From Betaproteobacteria bacterium (GTDB lineage: Bacteria; Pseudomonadota; Gammaproteobacteria; Burkholderiales; Burkholderiaceae), in the NCBI GenBank assembly GCA_009921765.1, contig RFXC01000100.1:1-14791 (forward strand): a stretch of 14,791 nt of DNA. Direction: 5' to 3'. The notes beneath the pieces were generated by a model. It had not been told where the DNA came from. It saw nothing but the letters and a program-made list of their open reading frames with translations, and searched no databases. Below, piece after piece: positions 1-7,169 of this stretch (positions are counted from its first letter, which is position 1; every line of letters begins with the position of its first letter). The position numbers and the translations under genes are program-made.

Positions 1-1
1 C

Positions 2-568
2 CAGCAGGTTGCAAGCGCATATGGTCTGTTGGGGGTCGAACATATCCTGTCGGGTATCGACCACCTGATGTTCGTAATTGCGCTCGCGGTTTTGATTGGC
101 TTCAAGCGTCAACTTGTGATCGGCATCACCGGATTTACTGCGGCGCACAGTGTCACGCTTGCGCTCGCCACACTGGGTTTCATGCGCTTGCCCTCGGCGC
201 CGATCGAGGCCTGGATCGCGCTGTCGATTGTCGTGGTGTGTGCAGAGGCCTTGCGTCCGCGCGACTCGATCACACGTCGCTTTCCTTTTGTCGTGCCATT
301 CGTGATTGGGCTGATACATGGACTGGGCTTTGCGGGGGCCCTGTTGGAAGCTGGATTGCCCGGGGGCTATCGCGTCGCCGCGCTGCTGGCATTCAACCTG
401 GGTGTCGAGGCGGGCCAGCTCCTGGTGATTGGCTGTGTGTGGCTAATCGTCAGATTCGGGGCGCAGCTTGCCTGGGCAGACCGGGCCAGGGTGATTGTGT
501 TCTCAGTTTTCGGGTCAGTTGCCGCCTACTGGACAATAGCGCGGGTGTGGGTATTGGCGGCTCTCTGA
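2..568 (+). CDS. HupE/UreJ-family membrane protein, 5' truncated
   Basis: The reading frame is open to the left window edge, so the true start lies outside; the visible part is about 188 residues ending at the TGA at 566-568. The stretch GVEHILSGIDHLMFVIAL is the N-terminal signature of the HupE/UreJ_2 family (His-rich EHIxxGxDHLxF), and the later GLIHGLGFAG and FNLGVEAGQL motifs are also family hallmarks. About five hydrophobic segments are visible, so it is an integral inner-membrane protein. Family members are thought to move or bind nickel or other metals, but many, like this one, have no hydrogenase or urease genes next to them, so the substrate is open. An intrinsic terminator follows directly, which separates it from the next cluster. 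A TTG at 29 could be read as a start, but the upstream residues (QQVASAYGLL) continue the conserved alignment, which argues for truncation. Confidence 0.85.
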   Translation, partial: QQVASAYGLLGVEHILSGIDHLMFVIALAVLIGFKRQLVIGITGFTAAHSVTLALATLGFMRLPSAPIEAWIALSIVVVCAEALRPRDSITRRFPFVVPFVIGLIHGLGFAGALLEAGLPGGYRVAALLAFNLGVEAGQLLVIGCVWLIVRFGAQLAWADRARVIVFSVFGSVAAYWTIARVWVLAAL

Positions 569-575
569 TGGGCGC

Positions 576-606
576 GCCCAGCGCGCCTGAGCGCTGGGCT
601 GTTTTT
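576..606 (+). terminator. Rho-independent terminator after the HupE-like gene
   Basis: A perfect 9-bp GC-rich stem (GCCCAGCGC at 576-584 paired with GCGCTGGGC at 591-599) with a 6-nt loop is followed by TGTTTTT and, after GGGC, a second T run at 611-615. It starts 8 nt after the stop codon. This is the clearest intrinsic terminator in the window. Confidence 0.85.
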
Positions 607-678
607 GGGCTTTTTGGTCAACGCGTTAAAGTCTCGCGTCGCAGCGCCGGGTACGCGGCGGCATTTCGGGAGCGAACA

Positions 679-1434
679 ATGGACATGCAGCTCAAAGGTA
701 AAACTGCGCTGGTCACTGGCGCGAGTGTTGGAATCGGCGCGGCCATTGCGAAAGCGCTTGCAGCTGAAGGGGTGCGGGTAGCGATCAGCGCCCGTCGGGT
801 CGACAAGCTGCGTGATACCGCAGCCGCCATCACCGCGGCGGGCGGACCCGAACCGGTGGTGCTCGAGTCCGATCTCTATGCTGCTGATGCAGCCCCATCG
901 CTCGCGGCACGCGCCGTTGCGGCGCTGGGCGGCGTCGACATTCTGGTGAACAACGCCGGCGGGTCGCGCTCTTTTTCCAGCCTGCACGTGACCGAGGCGC
1001 AGTGGACGGAGGCGATGACGCTGAATTTTGACCGCCCGCGTCAGCTGGCTGACGCGCTCATCGACCAGATGATTGCCCGAAATTGGGGGCGCATCATCAA
1101 TATCACCGGCAAGAGCGAACCCGATCATGTAAACGGCGCGTTCTGCGCCAAGGCAGCGGTGCACAGCTGGGCCAAGGGCTTGTCCCGGATGGTGGGCAAG
1201 AACGGCATCACGGTGAACTGCATTCCGCCGGGTCGAATTCACTCAGAGCAGATCTTTCGCAATTATTCCCCCGAGTATCGGAAATGGCAGAGTGAAAACG
1301 AAATTCCGGTGGGCCGATATGGCGAGCCGGAGGAGCTTGCCGCGCTCGCTGTCTTTCTCGCTTCGCCGCTTGCGGGGTATATCTCGGGCACCGTGATCCC
1401 GGTGGACGGGGGCTTGCGCCGTTATCAGTTCTGA
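679..1434 (+). CDS. SDR-family oxidoreductase-like protein lacking the catalytic Tyr
   Basis: A 251-residue protein of normal classical-SDR length. The start is ATG 679, with a GGGAG ribosome site 7 nt upstream; the frame is open further upstream but that part shows no SDR homology and crosses the terminator. The NAD(P)-binding motif TGASVGIG (residues 13-20), NNAG (91-94) and the tetrad Asn (N116, in TLNFD) are present. The active-site block is atypical: in INITGKSEPDHVNGAFCAK the lysine is K158, but the position four residues earlier, where classical SDRs have the catalytic Tyr, is A154 (F155 follows), and Ser is replaced by T143 with a loop about two residues shorter. The PG motif is present in IPPGRI. 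It is probably first in an operon with the Bug receptor and tcuAB. By fold it should bind a dinucleotide; whether it is a standard ketoreductase is doubtful. The substrate is unknown. Confidence 0.88.
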   Translation: MDMQLKGKTALVTGASVGIGAAIAKALAAEGVRVAISARRVDKLRDTAAAITAAGGPEPVVLESDLYAADAAPSLAARAVAALGGVDILVNNAGGSRSFSSLHVTEAQWTEAMTLNFDRPRQLADALIDQMIARNWGRIINITGKSEPDHVNGAFCAKAAVHSWAKGLSRMVGKNGITVNCIPPGRIHSEQIFRNYSPEYRKWQSENEIPVGRYGEPEELAALAVFLASPLAGYISGTVIPVDGGLRRYQF

Positions 1435-1451
1435 TCGCTGAAGGTACTTTG

Positions 1452-2456
1452 ATGCGCGACGGGACCAAGGCGGGCAGGTTGCGGTTTGGTGGGGCTTTGC
1501 TGGCAGCCGCGTTGATCGGTGCGACTCCCGTTGCGTGCGCCCAGACCAGCGCGGCAGACTGGCCGCGCCAGGCCATCCGGTTTGTGGTGCCGTTTGCGCC
1601 TGGTGGCACCAGCGAGATCGTTGCCCGATCCGTTGCAGCAGAACTGACCAGGCAGCTCGGGCAGAGTGTCTACGTTGAAAACAAGCCCGGGGGTGCGGGG
1701 GTCACCGCGATGACCGACGTGGCCAAGGCTGCGCCCGATGGGCACACCCTGGTGCTCGGGCATGTGGGCACGCTGGCGGTCAACCCCTGGATGCTGAGGA
1801 GCCAGCCCTATGACGTGAATCGCGACTTCGCACCGGTCACGCTGCTCGCGAAGGTGCCCAACCTGTTCGTGATTCACCCCGACGTGCCTGCCAAAAATTT
1901 TCGTGAGTTTGTCGACCATGTTCATCGTCATCCGGGCAAGCTCAATTACGGCTCCGCTGGTAACGCGAGTGCCGGCCACCTTGCAATGGAGTACCTCAAG
2001 CTCGTGACCGGCATGCGGATGGAACACATCCCGTACCGCGGGACCGGACCGCAGCTGGTGGACCTGCTCGCTGGCCGCACCGAGGCGTCTTCGGCCGGCA
2101 TGCCCGCGCTCGCGCAGCACATCCGGAACGGCAAGCTGCGCGCGATTGCCGTGGGCACGCTTGAACGCATTCCGGCGCTGCCCGATGTGCCCACCGTCGC
2201 CGAAATGGGTTATCCCGGTTTCGAGACCTCGCAGTGGTACGGCATGCTGGTGCCGGCGGGCACGCCGGAGGCCATCATCCAGCGCTTGCAGCAGGAGTCG
2301 CTGAAAGCGCTCAAATCGCAGGCGGTGGCCGAACGCTTTGCCAACGACAATGCGCTGGCCGGGGGCGGTCCGCCCGCCGAATTCGGCGCCTTCATTCGTG
2401 CCGAGCAGAAAATCTGGAGTGATATCGTGAGGCGTGCCAATATTCGCGCCGACTGA
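1452..2456 (+). CDS. Bug/TctC-family periplasmic carboxylate-binding receptor
   Basis: A 334-residue protein of typical Bug (TctC) length. I chose ATG 1452 over the in-frame TTG three bases upstream because AAGG at 1441-1444 is well spaced for it. The N-terminus has basic residues then GGALLAAALIGATPVACA, a Sec signal peptide with likely cleavage ACA|QT near residue 30; the Cys does not sit in a good lipobox. The hallmark first-strand motif FVVPFAPGGTSEIVAR (44-59) and VENKPGGAGV (75-84) are clear, as is IPYRGTGPQLVDLLAG (193-208), which lines the ligand pocket in this family. Bug proteins bind small carboxylates for TctAB-type transporters, but no tctA or tctB gene is present here. It lies 17 nt after the SDR stop and 54 nt before tcuA, so it probably supplies the substrate of the TcuAB-like enzymes or senses it. 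Confidence 0.93.
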   Translation: MRDGTKAGRLRFGGALLAAALIGATPVACAQTSAADWPRQAIRFVVPFAPGGTSEIVARSVAAELTRQLGQSVYVENKPGGAGVTAMTDVAKAAPDGHTLVLGHVGTLAVNPWMLRSQPYDVNRDFAPVTLLAKVPNLFVIHPDVPAKNFREFVDHVHRHPGKLNYGSAGNASAGHLAMEYLKLVTGMRMEHIPYRGTGPQLVDLLAGRTEASSAGMPALAQHIRNGKLRAIAVGTLERIPALPDVPTVAEMGYPGFETSQWYGMLVPAGTPEAIIQRLQQESLKALKSQAVAERFANDNALAGGGPPAEFGAFIRAEQKIWSDIVRRANIRAD

Positions 2457-2510
2457 TGGCTCTGCGGGTTTCGATTCACCTCGTATTTCATCTCATGGAA
2501 AGCTCATCTC

Positions 2511-3998
2511 GTGACCTCCCTGCCCGATAAAGCCTCGCCCGATGTGCTGGTGATCGGAGGCGGCAACGCCGCGCTCTGCGCCGCACTGATGGCGCTTGAA
2601 TCCGGCGCAAGCGTTCGGCTGCTCGAGGCTGCGCCGCGTGAGTGGCGTGGCGGCAATTCCATGCACACGCGCAATCTGCGCTGCATGCACGACGCCCCAC
2701 AGGATGTGCTGGTGGAGGCCTATCCGGAAGAAGAGTTCTGGCAGGATCTGCTGCGCGTCACAGGCGGGCTCACCAACGAGTATCTGGCACGGCTGGTGAT
2801 CCGTTCATCGTCAACCTGCCGGCCCTGGATGCGGCGTCATGGTGTGCGGTTTCAGCCTTCGCTTTCGGGCGCGCTTCACACCGCGCGCACCAACGCGTTT
2901 TTCATGGGCGGCGGCAAAGCGCTCGTCAACGCCTATTTCCGGAGTGCCGAAGCGCTCGGTGCGCAAATCGACTACAACGCCGAGGCGGTGAGCATCGAAC
3001 TCGACGGCGACCGGTTCGCCGCTGCCATCGTACGTCACAAGGCGAGCGACGGCAGCACGCGTGAAGAGCGGGTCACGGCCAAGGCCTGCGTGCTTGCCTG
3101 CGGCGGTTTTGAATCGAACCGCGAGTGGCTGCGCGAAGCCTGGGGCGTGAACGACTACGGCGAGCATCCAGCCGATAACTTCCTGATCCGCGGGACGCGG
3201 TTCAACATGGGTACCATCATTGCCAATCTCAGAGGGCAGGGCGCCGACATGATCGGCGATCCCACTCAGGCGCACATGGTGGCAATTGACGCTCGCGCCC
3301 CGCTTTACGACGGCGGCATCTGCACGCGTATCGACGCAGTCTCGCTCGGGGTGGTGGTCAACCGCTTTGCCAAGCGTTTCTATGACGAGGGCGAAGATTT
3401 CTGGCCCAAGCGCTATGCGATCTGGGGCCGGCTGGTGGCGCTCCAGCCTGGGCAGATTGCCTGGTGCGTGATCGATTCCAAGGCGATCGGCCGCTTCATG
3501 CCGCCGGTGTTTCCCGGGGTGCGCGACGACACGCTTGATGGGCTCGCCCGTCAGCTCGGGCTCGATGCGGCCCAGATGGTGCAAACCATCGAGGAGTTCA
3601 ACCGGGCCTGTCGCCCAGGCCGCTTTGATCACACCGTACTTGATGACTGTGTCACCGAGGGCGTGACACCTGCCAAAACACACTGGGCGCGGCCGATCGA
3701 TGTGCCGCCGTTCTATGCCTACGCGGTCCGGCCGGGCGTAACCTTCACCTACTTGGGGTTTCGTACCGACGAGAGCACTGCCGTGCACTTTGGCGGTCGC
3801 CCCAGCCCGAACCTGTTTGCAGCGGGTGAACTCATGTCGGGCAACGTGCTCGGCAAGGGGTATACCGCGGGCGTTGGGATGACCATCGGCACAGCCTTCG
3901 GGCGCATTGCAGGCACCCGTGCGGCTGCCGCCGCGCTTGGTCAAAACGGCGCCGACACCCAGAGGATCATCGAGGAGCGCGATCGTGCAGCAGCTTGA
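2511..3998 (+). CDS. tcuA: TcuA-like FAD-dependent tricarballylate dehydrogenase
   Basis: A 495-residue FAD_binding_2-type flavoprotein. The start is GTG 2511, with GGAAA about ten bases upstream; the nearby ATG at 2495 is out of frame. The FAD Rossmann motif VLVIGGGNAALCAAL is at residues 12-26, followed by the family block GGNSMHTRNLRCMHDAP. The central region has ACGGFESNREWL, then conserved segments around DGGICTRIDAVSLGVVVN and FYDEGEDFWPKRYAIWGR. The C-terminal AGELMSGNVLGKGYTAGVG is the second FAD contact. These match TcuA, which oxidises tricarballylate to cis-aconitate in Salmonella, and also the N-terminal half of CobZ from Rhodobacter. The adjacent TcuB-like gene should reoxidise the flavin. 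There is no sign of a TcuC-type permease or TcuR regulator; the Bug receptor may take the uptake role. The enzyme type is confident, but the exact substrate is inferred and could be another polycarboxylate. Confidence 0.88.
   Translation: MTSLPDKASPDVLVIGGGNAALCAALMALESGASVRLLEAAPREWRGGNSMHTRNLRCMHDAPQDVLVEAYPEEEFWQDLLRVTGGLTNEYLARLVIRSSSTCRPWMRRHGVRFQPSLSGALHTARTNAFFMGGGKALVNAYFRSAEALGAQIDYNAEAVSIELDGDRFAAAIVRHKASDGSTREERVTAKACVLACGGFESNREWLREAWGVNDYGEHPADNFLIRGTRFNMGTIIANLRGQGADMIGDPTQAHMVAIDARAPLYDGGICTRIDAVSLGVVVNRFAKRFYDEGEDFWPKRYAIWGRLVALQPGQIAWCVIDSKAIGRFMPPVFPGVRDDTLDGLARQLGLDAAQMVQTIEEFNRACRPGRFDHTVLDDCVTEGVTPAKTHWARPIDVPPFYAYAVRPGVTFTYLGFRTDESTAVHFGGRPSPNLFAAGELMSGNVLGKGYTAGVGMTIGTAFGRIAGTRAAAAALGQNGADTQRIIEERDRAAA
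3972..3977 (+). promoter_or_regulatory. Shine-Dalgarno site fixing the tcuB GTG start
   Basis: GAGGAG lies inside the end of tcuA, 7 nt before GTG 3985. It is a near-consensus ribosome binding site. It favours the GTG over the further upstream in-frame ATG at 3907 (deep inside tcuA) and over a downstream ATG at 4078. Confidence 0.7.
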
Positions 3999-5190
3999 AG
4001 CCCTGACCCGCGAGGCGCAGTCGCTGGCGGAGGGCGCTCCGTCGGCCGCTCATGCCAGGCCGCCTGGCGCTGATGCGATGAGCGCGGCCGAGGCCGAAGT
4101 CGCTCGCGAAATGATCATCTGCAATGCCTGCCGCTATTGCGAGGGTTTTTGCGCTGTGTTCCCCGCCATGACGAAGCGGCTTGAGTTTCACCGCGCCGAC
4201 GTGCACTACCTCGCCAACCTCTGCCACAACTGCGGCGCGTGTCTGCACGCATGCCAGTACGCGCCGCCTCACGAGTTCGCGGTCAATCTGCCGCGCGCGC
4301 TTGCCCGGGTGCGGGGCGAGACGTATGCCCACTACGCCTGGCCGGCATCGCTTGGGGCGCTCTATCAGCGCAACGGTCTCGCGGTAGCGCTTGCGCTTGC
4401 GGGCGGGTTTGCACTCTTCCTGCTGCTGGCCGTGGCGATGCATGGGTCGCTGCTGGCGGGAGACGCTCGCGGCGATTTTTACCGGATCTTTCCGCACGGA
4501 CTGATGGTTTCGCTCTTCCTGCCAGTGTTTGGCTGGGCGGTGGCGGCGCTTGCCATCGGCGCAGCCCGGTTCGTGTCTGAAGTGAAACCGGCGACCGGCG
4601 AGGCAGGGGCGAGCGGGGTTGCCACCGCCGAGGCGCTTCATGACGCTTTCAAGCTTCGCTATCTGGATGGTGGACATGGCGAGGGCTGTCACAACGAGGA
4701 CGATGCCTGGACGCGTGACCGGAAGCGCTTCCATCACCTCACCTTCTATGGCTTCATGCTCTGCCTGGCCGCCACGTCGGTCGCCACGCTGATGCACTAC
4801 GCACTCAACATTCCTGCGCCCTACGGCTGGTTCAGCCTGCCGAAAATATTGGGTATCAGCGGCGGAGTGATGATGGTCTGGGGCACGGTGGGGCTGTGGC
4901 AACTGCGCAAGCGCCGTCACCCGGATCACCTGGAGCCCTCGCACGGCGGCATGGACCTGGGCTTTATCGCGCTTCTGTTTCTCACCGGCGCGACGGGGCT
5001 TTTGCTGATGGTGCTGCGCACGACGGCGTTGATGCCGGTTGCACTGTGCGTGCACCTGGGCGCGGTGCTCGCGTTTTTCCTGATGATGCCCTACGGCAAG
5101 TTCGCGCACGGCGTTTATCGCGTCGCGGCGATGGTCCGGTATTCGGTCGAGAAGCGTCAGCCGAACCGCTTGGGGCTCTCGGGCGAATAG
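3985..5190 (+). CDS. tcuB: TcuB-like Fe-S/membrane electron-transfer protein (CitB family)
   Basis: A 401-residue protein. I take GTG 3985 as the start because GAGGAG at 3972-3977 lies 7 nt upstream; it overlaps the tcuA stop by 14 nt, indicating translational coupling. The N-terminal part has two CxxCxxCxxxC clusters, CNACRYCEGFC (46-56) and CHNCGACLHAC (80-90), each followed by the Pro-containing context of two [4Fe-4S] centres. The rest has several hydrophobic helices (first at about 132-153) with scattered His that could ligate heme b. In the tricarballylate system TcuB takes electrons from the reduced FAD of TcuA and passes them to the membrane electron chain. The gene order tcuA-tcuB, like the CobZ fusion of the two parts, supports a two-component dehydrogenase. 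The C-terminus faces panE convergently, 13 nt away, with no obvious terminator between. Confidence 0.88.
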   Translation: MQQLEALTREAQSLAEGAPSAAHARPPGADAMSAAEAEVAREMIICNACRYCEGFCAVFPAMTKRLEFHRADVHYLANLCHNCGACLHACQYAPPHEFAVNLPRALARVRGETYAHYAWPASLGALYQRNGLAVALALAGGFALFLLLAVAMHGSLLAGDARGDFYRIFPHGLMVSLFLPVFGWAVAALAIGAARFVSEVKPATGEAGASGVATAEALHDAFKLRYLDGGHGEGCHNEDDAWTRDRKRFHHLTFYGFMLCLAATSVATLMHYALNIPAPYGWFSLPKILGISGGVMMVWGTVGLWQLRKRRHPDHLEPSHGGMDLGFIALLFLTGATGLLLMVLRTTALMPVALCVHLGAVLAFFLMMPYGKFAHGVYRVAAMVRYSVEKRQPNRLGLSGE

Positions 5191-5203
5191 GCGACGTCGG
5201 GTT

Positions 5204-6169
5204 TCAGCGCGCCGGGTTCAGATAACCGTCTTCTAGGGTTCGCACCAGCGCGTGCAGGGTGCGATTGACCGGCGTGGCAATGCCCAGGCGCTCACCCTCT
5301 CGCACGAGATAACCGTTCAGATGGTCGATCTCGGTGGCTCGGCGGCGAGCGACATCCTGCGCGGTAGAAGAGCGCTGGCGTGGCATCATGCCCGCCACCC
5401 CCAGGACACGCTCATGCACATCGGCGCCAAGATCGATGCCCTGGGCGCGCGCGATGGCAATGGCCTCATCGATGACCTGACGCATGACGTTGCGGACGGG
5501 ATCGGAGGCGATCAGCGTGCCGTAGTCGTTCTGCGAGATGGCCGACAGCGCGTTGTAGACGCAGTTCACAACCAGTTTGCCCCACAGCACGGCACGAATA
5601 TCTTCATGCGGGGTGACCGGGATGCCGGCGGGCGAGAACAGACGAACGATTGCGTCGATTCGCTCGCGGCTGACCGGGCGGCTTCGGGGCGAGCCGATCG
5701 CAAGCGCGCCGCCCCCGTGGTGTTGCACATGGCCCGGGCCAGCCAGCACGGTGGCGACATAGACCGCTGCGGGGACCACCTGTTGCGACAACCCGGCGAG
5801 CAGTTCGTCGCCGTTGGTGACGCCGTTCTGAAGGCTCACGACCAGCGCATCGCGACGTAGATGCGGCGCCAGTTCGCGGGCGGCCTGCGGGGTGTCCGAA
5901 GATTTGACGCACACCAGTACAAGCGCTGCATTCGCAACCGCTGCGGGGGTGTCGGCAACCTCGAGGTGAACGGTCTCGGTGTGTCCGCCTGACTCGACCA
6001 CCAGGCCGCGTGTGCGGAGGGTGGCCACTGCGTCACCGCGGGCGAGCAGCGTGACGGGCAGGCCCGCGCGGGCGAGCCGTCCGGCGTAGTAGCAGCCCAC
6101 AGCACCGGCGCCAAGGACGGCAACCGGCAGAAGATCAGCCTCTGTGGAGGGCGGGTCGTTGGCGCTCAT
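5204..6169 (-). CDS. panE: 2-dehydropantoate 2-reductase (ketopantoate reductase)
   Basis: A 321-residue PanE/ApbA-family protein. The start is the ATG complementary to 6167-6169; the frame continues upstream but there it only shadows the next gene. The N-terminal NADPH motif LGAGAVGCYYAG (19-30), VCVKSSDT (87-93) and SLQNGVTNGDE (112-122) are typical. LWGKLVVNCVYNALSA holds the expected catalytic Lys (K198) and Asn (N202), RSSTAQDV (266-273) and ATEIDHLNG place the catalytic Glu at E280. The enzyme reduces ketopantoate to pantoate in coenzyme A synthesis; paralogues in this superfamily can act on other 2-keto acids, so the substrate is not certain. It lies 68 nt downstream of the metallo-beta-lactamase-fold gene on the same strand, separated by a strong GC hairpin. 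The ribosome site upstream is weak. Confidence 0.88.
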   Translation of the reverse strand: MSANDPPSTEADLLPVAVLGAGAVGCYYAGRLARAGLPVTLLARGDAVATLRTRGLVVESGGHTETVHLEVADTPAAVANAALVLVCVKSSDTPQAARELAPHLRRDALVVSLQNGVTNGDELLAGLSQQVVPAAVYVATVLAGPGHVQHHGGGALAIGSPRSRPVSRERIDAIVRLFSPAGIPVTPHEDIRAVLWGKLVVNCVYNALSAISQNDYGTLIASDPVRNVMRQVIDEAIAIARAQGIDLGADVHERVLGVAGMMPRQRSSTAQDVARRRATEIDHLNGYLVREGERLGIATPVNRTLHALVRTLEDGYLNPAR

Positions 6170-6183
6170 GACCGAATTGTGCC

Positions 6184-6215
6184 CGAGCCGCGCGAGGCGC
6201 GTGGCGCGCGGCTCG
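6184..6215 (-). repeat. 11-bp GC-rich inverted repeat between the MBL-fold gene and panE
   Basis: CGAGCCGCGCG (6184-6194) and CGCGCGGCTCG (6205-6215) form a perfect 11-bp stem with a 10-nt loop. It has no T tract after it on the minus strand, so it is not a standard intrinsic terminator. It could attenuate read-through, protect a 3' mRNA end or be neutral. Confidence 0.5.
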
Positions 6216-6237
6216 AGCGCTGCCTGCCGCTGAACGC

Positions 6238-7098
6238 CTACAGCGCGTTCAGCGGGATCTTGACGTAGGACACGCCGTTGGGTTCGGGCGGCGGCATGTG
6301 ACCCGCGCGGATGTTGATCTGCACTGCCGGCAGGATCAGGACCGGCATATCCAGGGTGGCGTCGCGCCGGGTGCGCATCTCGACAAACTGCTGCTCGCTG
6401 ATGCTGTCGTTCACATGAATATTGCGTGCGCGCTGGTCGGCCACCGTGCACTCGAATGCGACGGGTCGGCCATTGGGTGGATAGTCGTGACACATGAAAA
6501 GCCGGGTCTGCGGCGGCAGGCTGAGGAGCTTGCGAACCGACCGGTAGAGCGTGGGCGCGTTGCCCCCGGGGAAGTCGCAGCGCGCGGTGCCGACATCGGG
6601 CATGAAGAGGGTATCGCCCACGAATACCGCGTCGCCAATGCGATAGGCGACGCACGCCGGTGTATGGCCGGGCACCGACATCACTTCGCCTTCCAGCGCG
6701 CCGATTGCAAACCGTTCGCCATCGGCAAACAGATGATCGAATTGACCACCATTGGTATCGAACGATTCTTCCAGGTTGAAGATGCGCTTGAACACCCCCT
6801 GCACCGTACGGATGTTGCCGCCGATTGCGATCTTGCCGCCCAGCTGCTCGCGCAACCACGGGGCGGCGGAAAGATGGTCGGCATGGGCGTGGGTTTCCAG
6901 AATCCAGCCTACGTTCAGGCGCTGCTCGCGCACGAAATCGACCACCTTCTGCGCGCTCGCGGTTCGGGTGCGGCCCGACTTGGCGTCGTAATCGAGTACC
7001 GAGTCGATGACGGCGGCCTGACCGCCCGGCTGGTCATACACCACGTAGGTGACGGTCCAGGTGGCGGGGTCGAAGATGCCGTGTACGGTCGGGTTCAT
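6238..7098 (-). CDS. MBL-fold hydrolase, Blh / persulfide dioxygenase-like
   Basis: A 286-residue metallo-beta-lactamase-fold protein. The ATG complementary to 7096-7098 has GGAG 8 nt upstream (7107-7110). The metal-site motif THAHADHL gives H70, H72, D74 and H75; H145 lies in VPGHTPACVAY, D162 in VFVGDTLFMPDVG and H204 in MCHDYPP. The segment GTARCDFPGGNA resembles the GxxRxDFxGG signature of ETHE1-like persulfide dioxygenases, which use a mononuclear Fe(II) site to oxidise glutathione persulfide to sulfite. The closest context match is Blh of the Agrobacterium/Xylella bigR operon. It is divergent from a BigR-like gene and shares a compact bidirectional promoter with it, so it should be de-repressed by sulfide or persulfide. 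Glyoxalase II-like activity is a weaker alternative given the conserved DFPGG segment and context. Confidence 0.88.
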   Translation of the reverse strand: MNPTVHGIFDPATWTVTYVVYDQPGGQAAVIDSVLDYDAKSGRTRTASAQKVVDFVREQRLNVGWILETHAHADHLSAAPWLREQLGGKIAIGGNIRTVQGVFKRIFNLEESFDTNGGQFDHLFADGERFAIGALEGEVMSVPGHTPACVAYRIGDAVFVGDTLFMPDVGTARCDFPGGNAPTLYRSVRKLLSLPPQTRLFMCHDYPPNGRPVAFECTVADQRARNIHVNDSISEQQFVEMRTRRDATLDMPVLILPAVQINIRAGHMPPPEPNGVSYVKIPLNAL

Positions 7099-7134
7099 TG
7101 CGGGTTCTCCAGGTCGGAAAATTAATCTCCAAAT

Positions 7135-7163
7135 ATTATATTGACAAATAAAATATAAATCAA
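7135..7163 (-). promoter_or_regulatory. Sigma70-type promoter for the MBL-fold hydrolase
   Basis: On the minus strand a -35 of TTGATT (7158-7163) and a perfect -10 TATAAT (7135-7140) are separated by exactly 17 bp (7141-7157). Transcription would begin near 7128, leaving a leader of about 30 nt that carries the GGAG ribosome site. This is inferred from consensus match only. Confidence 0.65.
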
Positions 7164-7169
7164 TAAAGT
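7141..7169 (+). promoter_or_regulatory. Sigma70-type promoter for the bigR-like operon
   Basis: A perfect -35 TTGACA (7141-7146), 17-bp spacer and -10 TAAAGT (7164-7169, 4 of 6 matches) point to a start near 7176. It overlaps the divergent promoter and lies within the inverted repeat, which predicts autoregulation. Confidence 0.65.

Noticed and set aside
238..678. Upstream in-frame extension of the SDR gene
   Set aside because: It overlaps the HupE-like gene and the terminator, lacks SDR homology, and ATG 679 has a proper ribosome site and the usual SDR N-terminus.
607..678. Promoter for the SDR-tcu cluster
   Set aside because: A TAAAGT at 626-631 could be a -10, but no acceptable -35 lies 16-18 bp upstream. 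A promoter is expected here, yet I cannot place it.
2811..3944. 377-codon minus-strand open frame opposite tcuA
   Set aside because: It is a GC-rich antisense shadow: tcuA has clear family motifs along its whole length on the plus strand, and the antisense product is rich in Arg, His and Gly with no recognisable domain.
3967..5109. 380-codon minus-strand open frame opposite tcuB
   Set aside because: Low-complexity Arg/His/Gln-rich product opposite a gene with two clear Fe-S motifs; no ribosome site or family signature.
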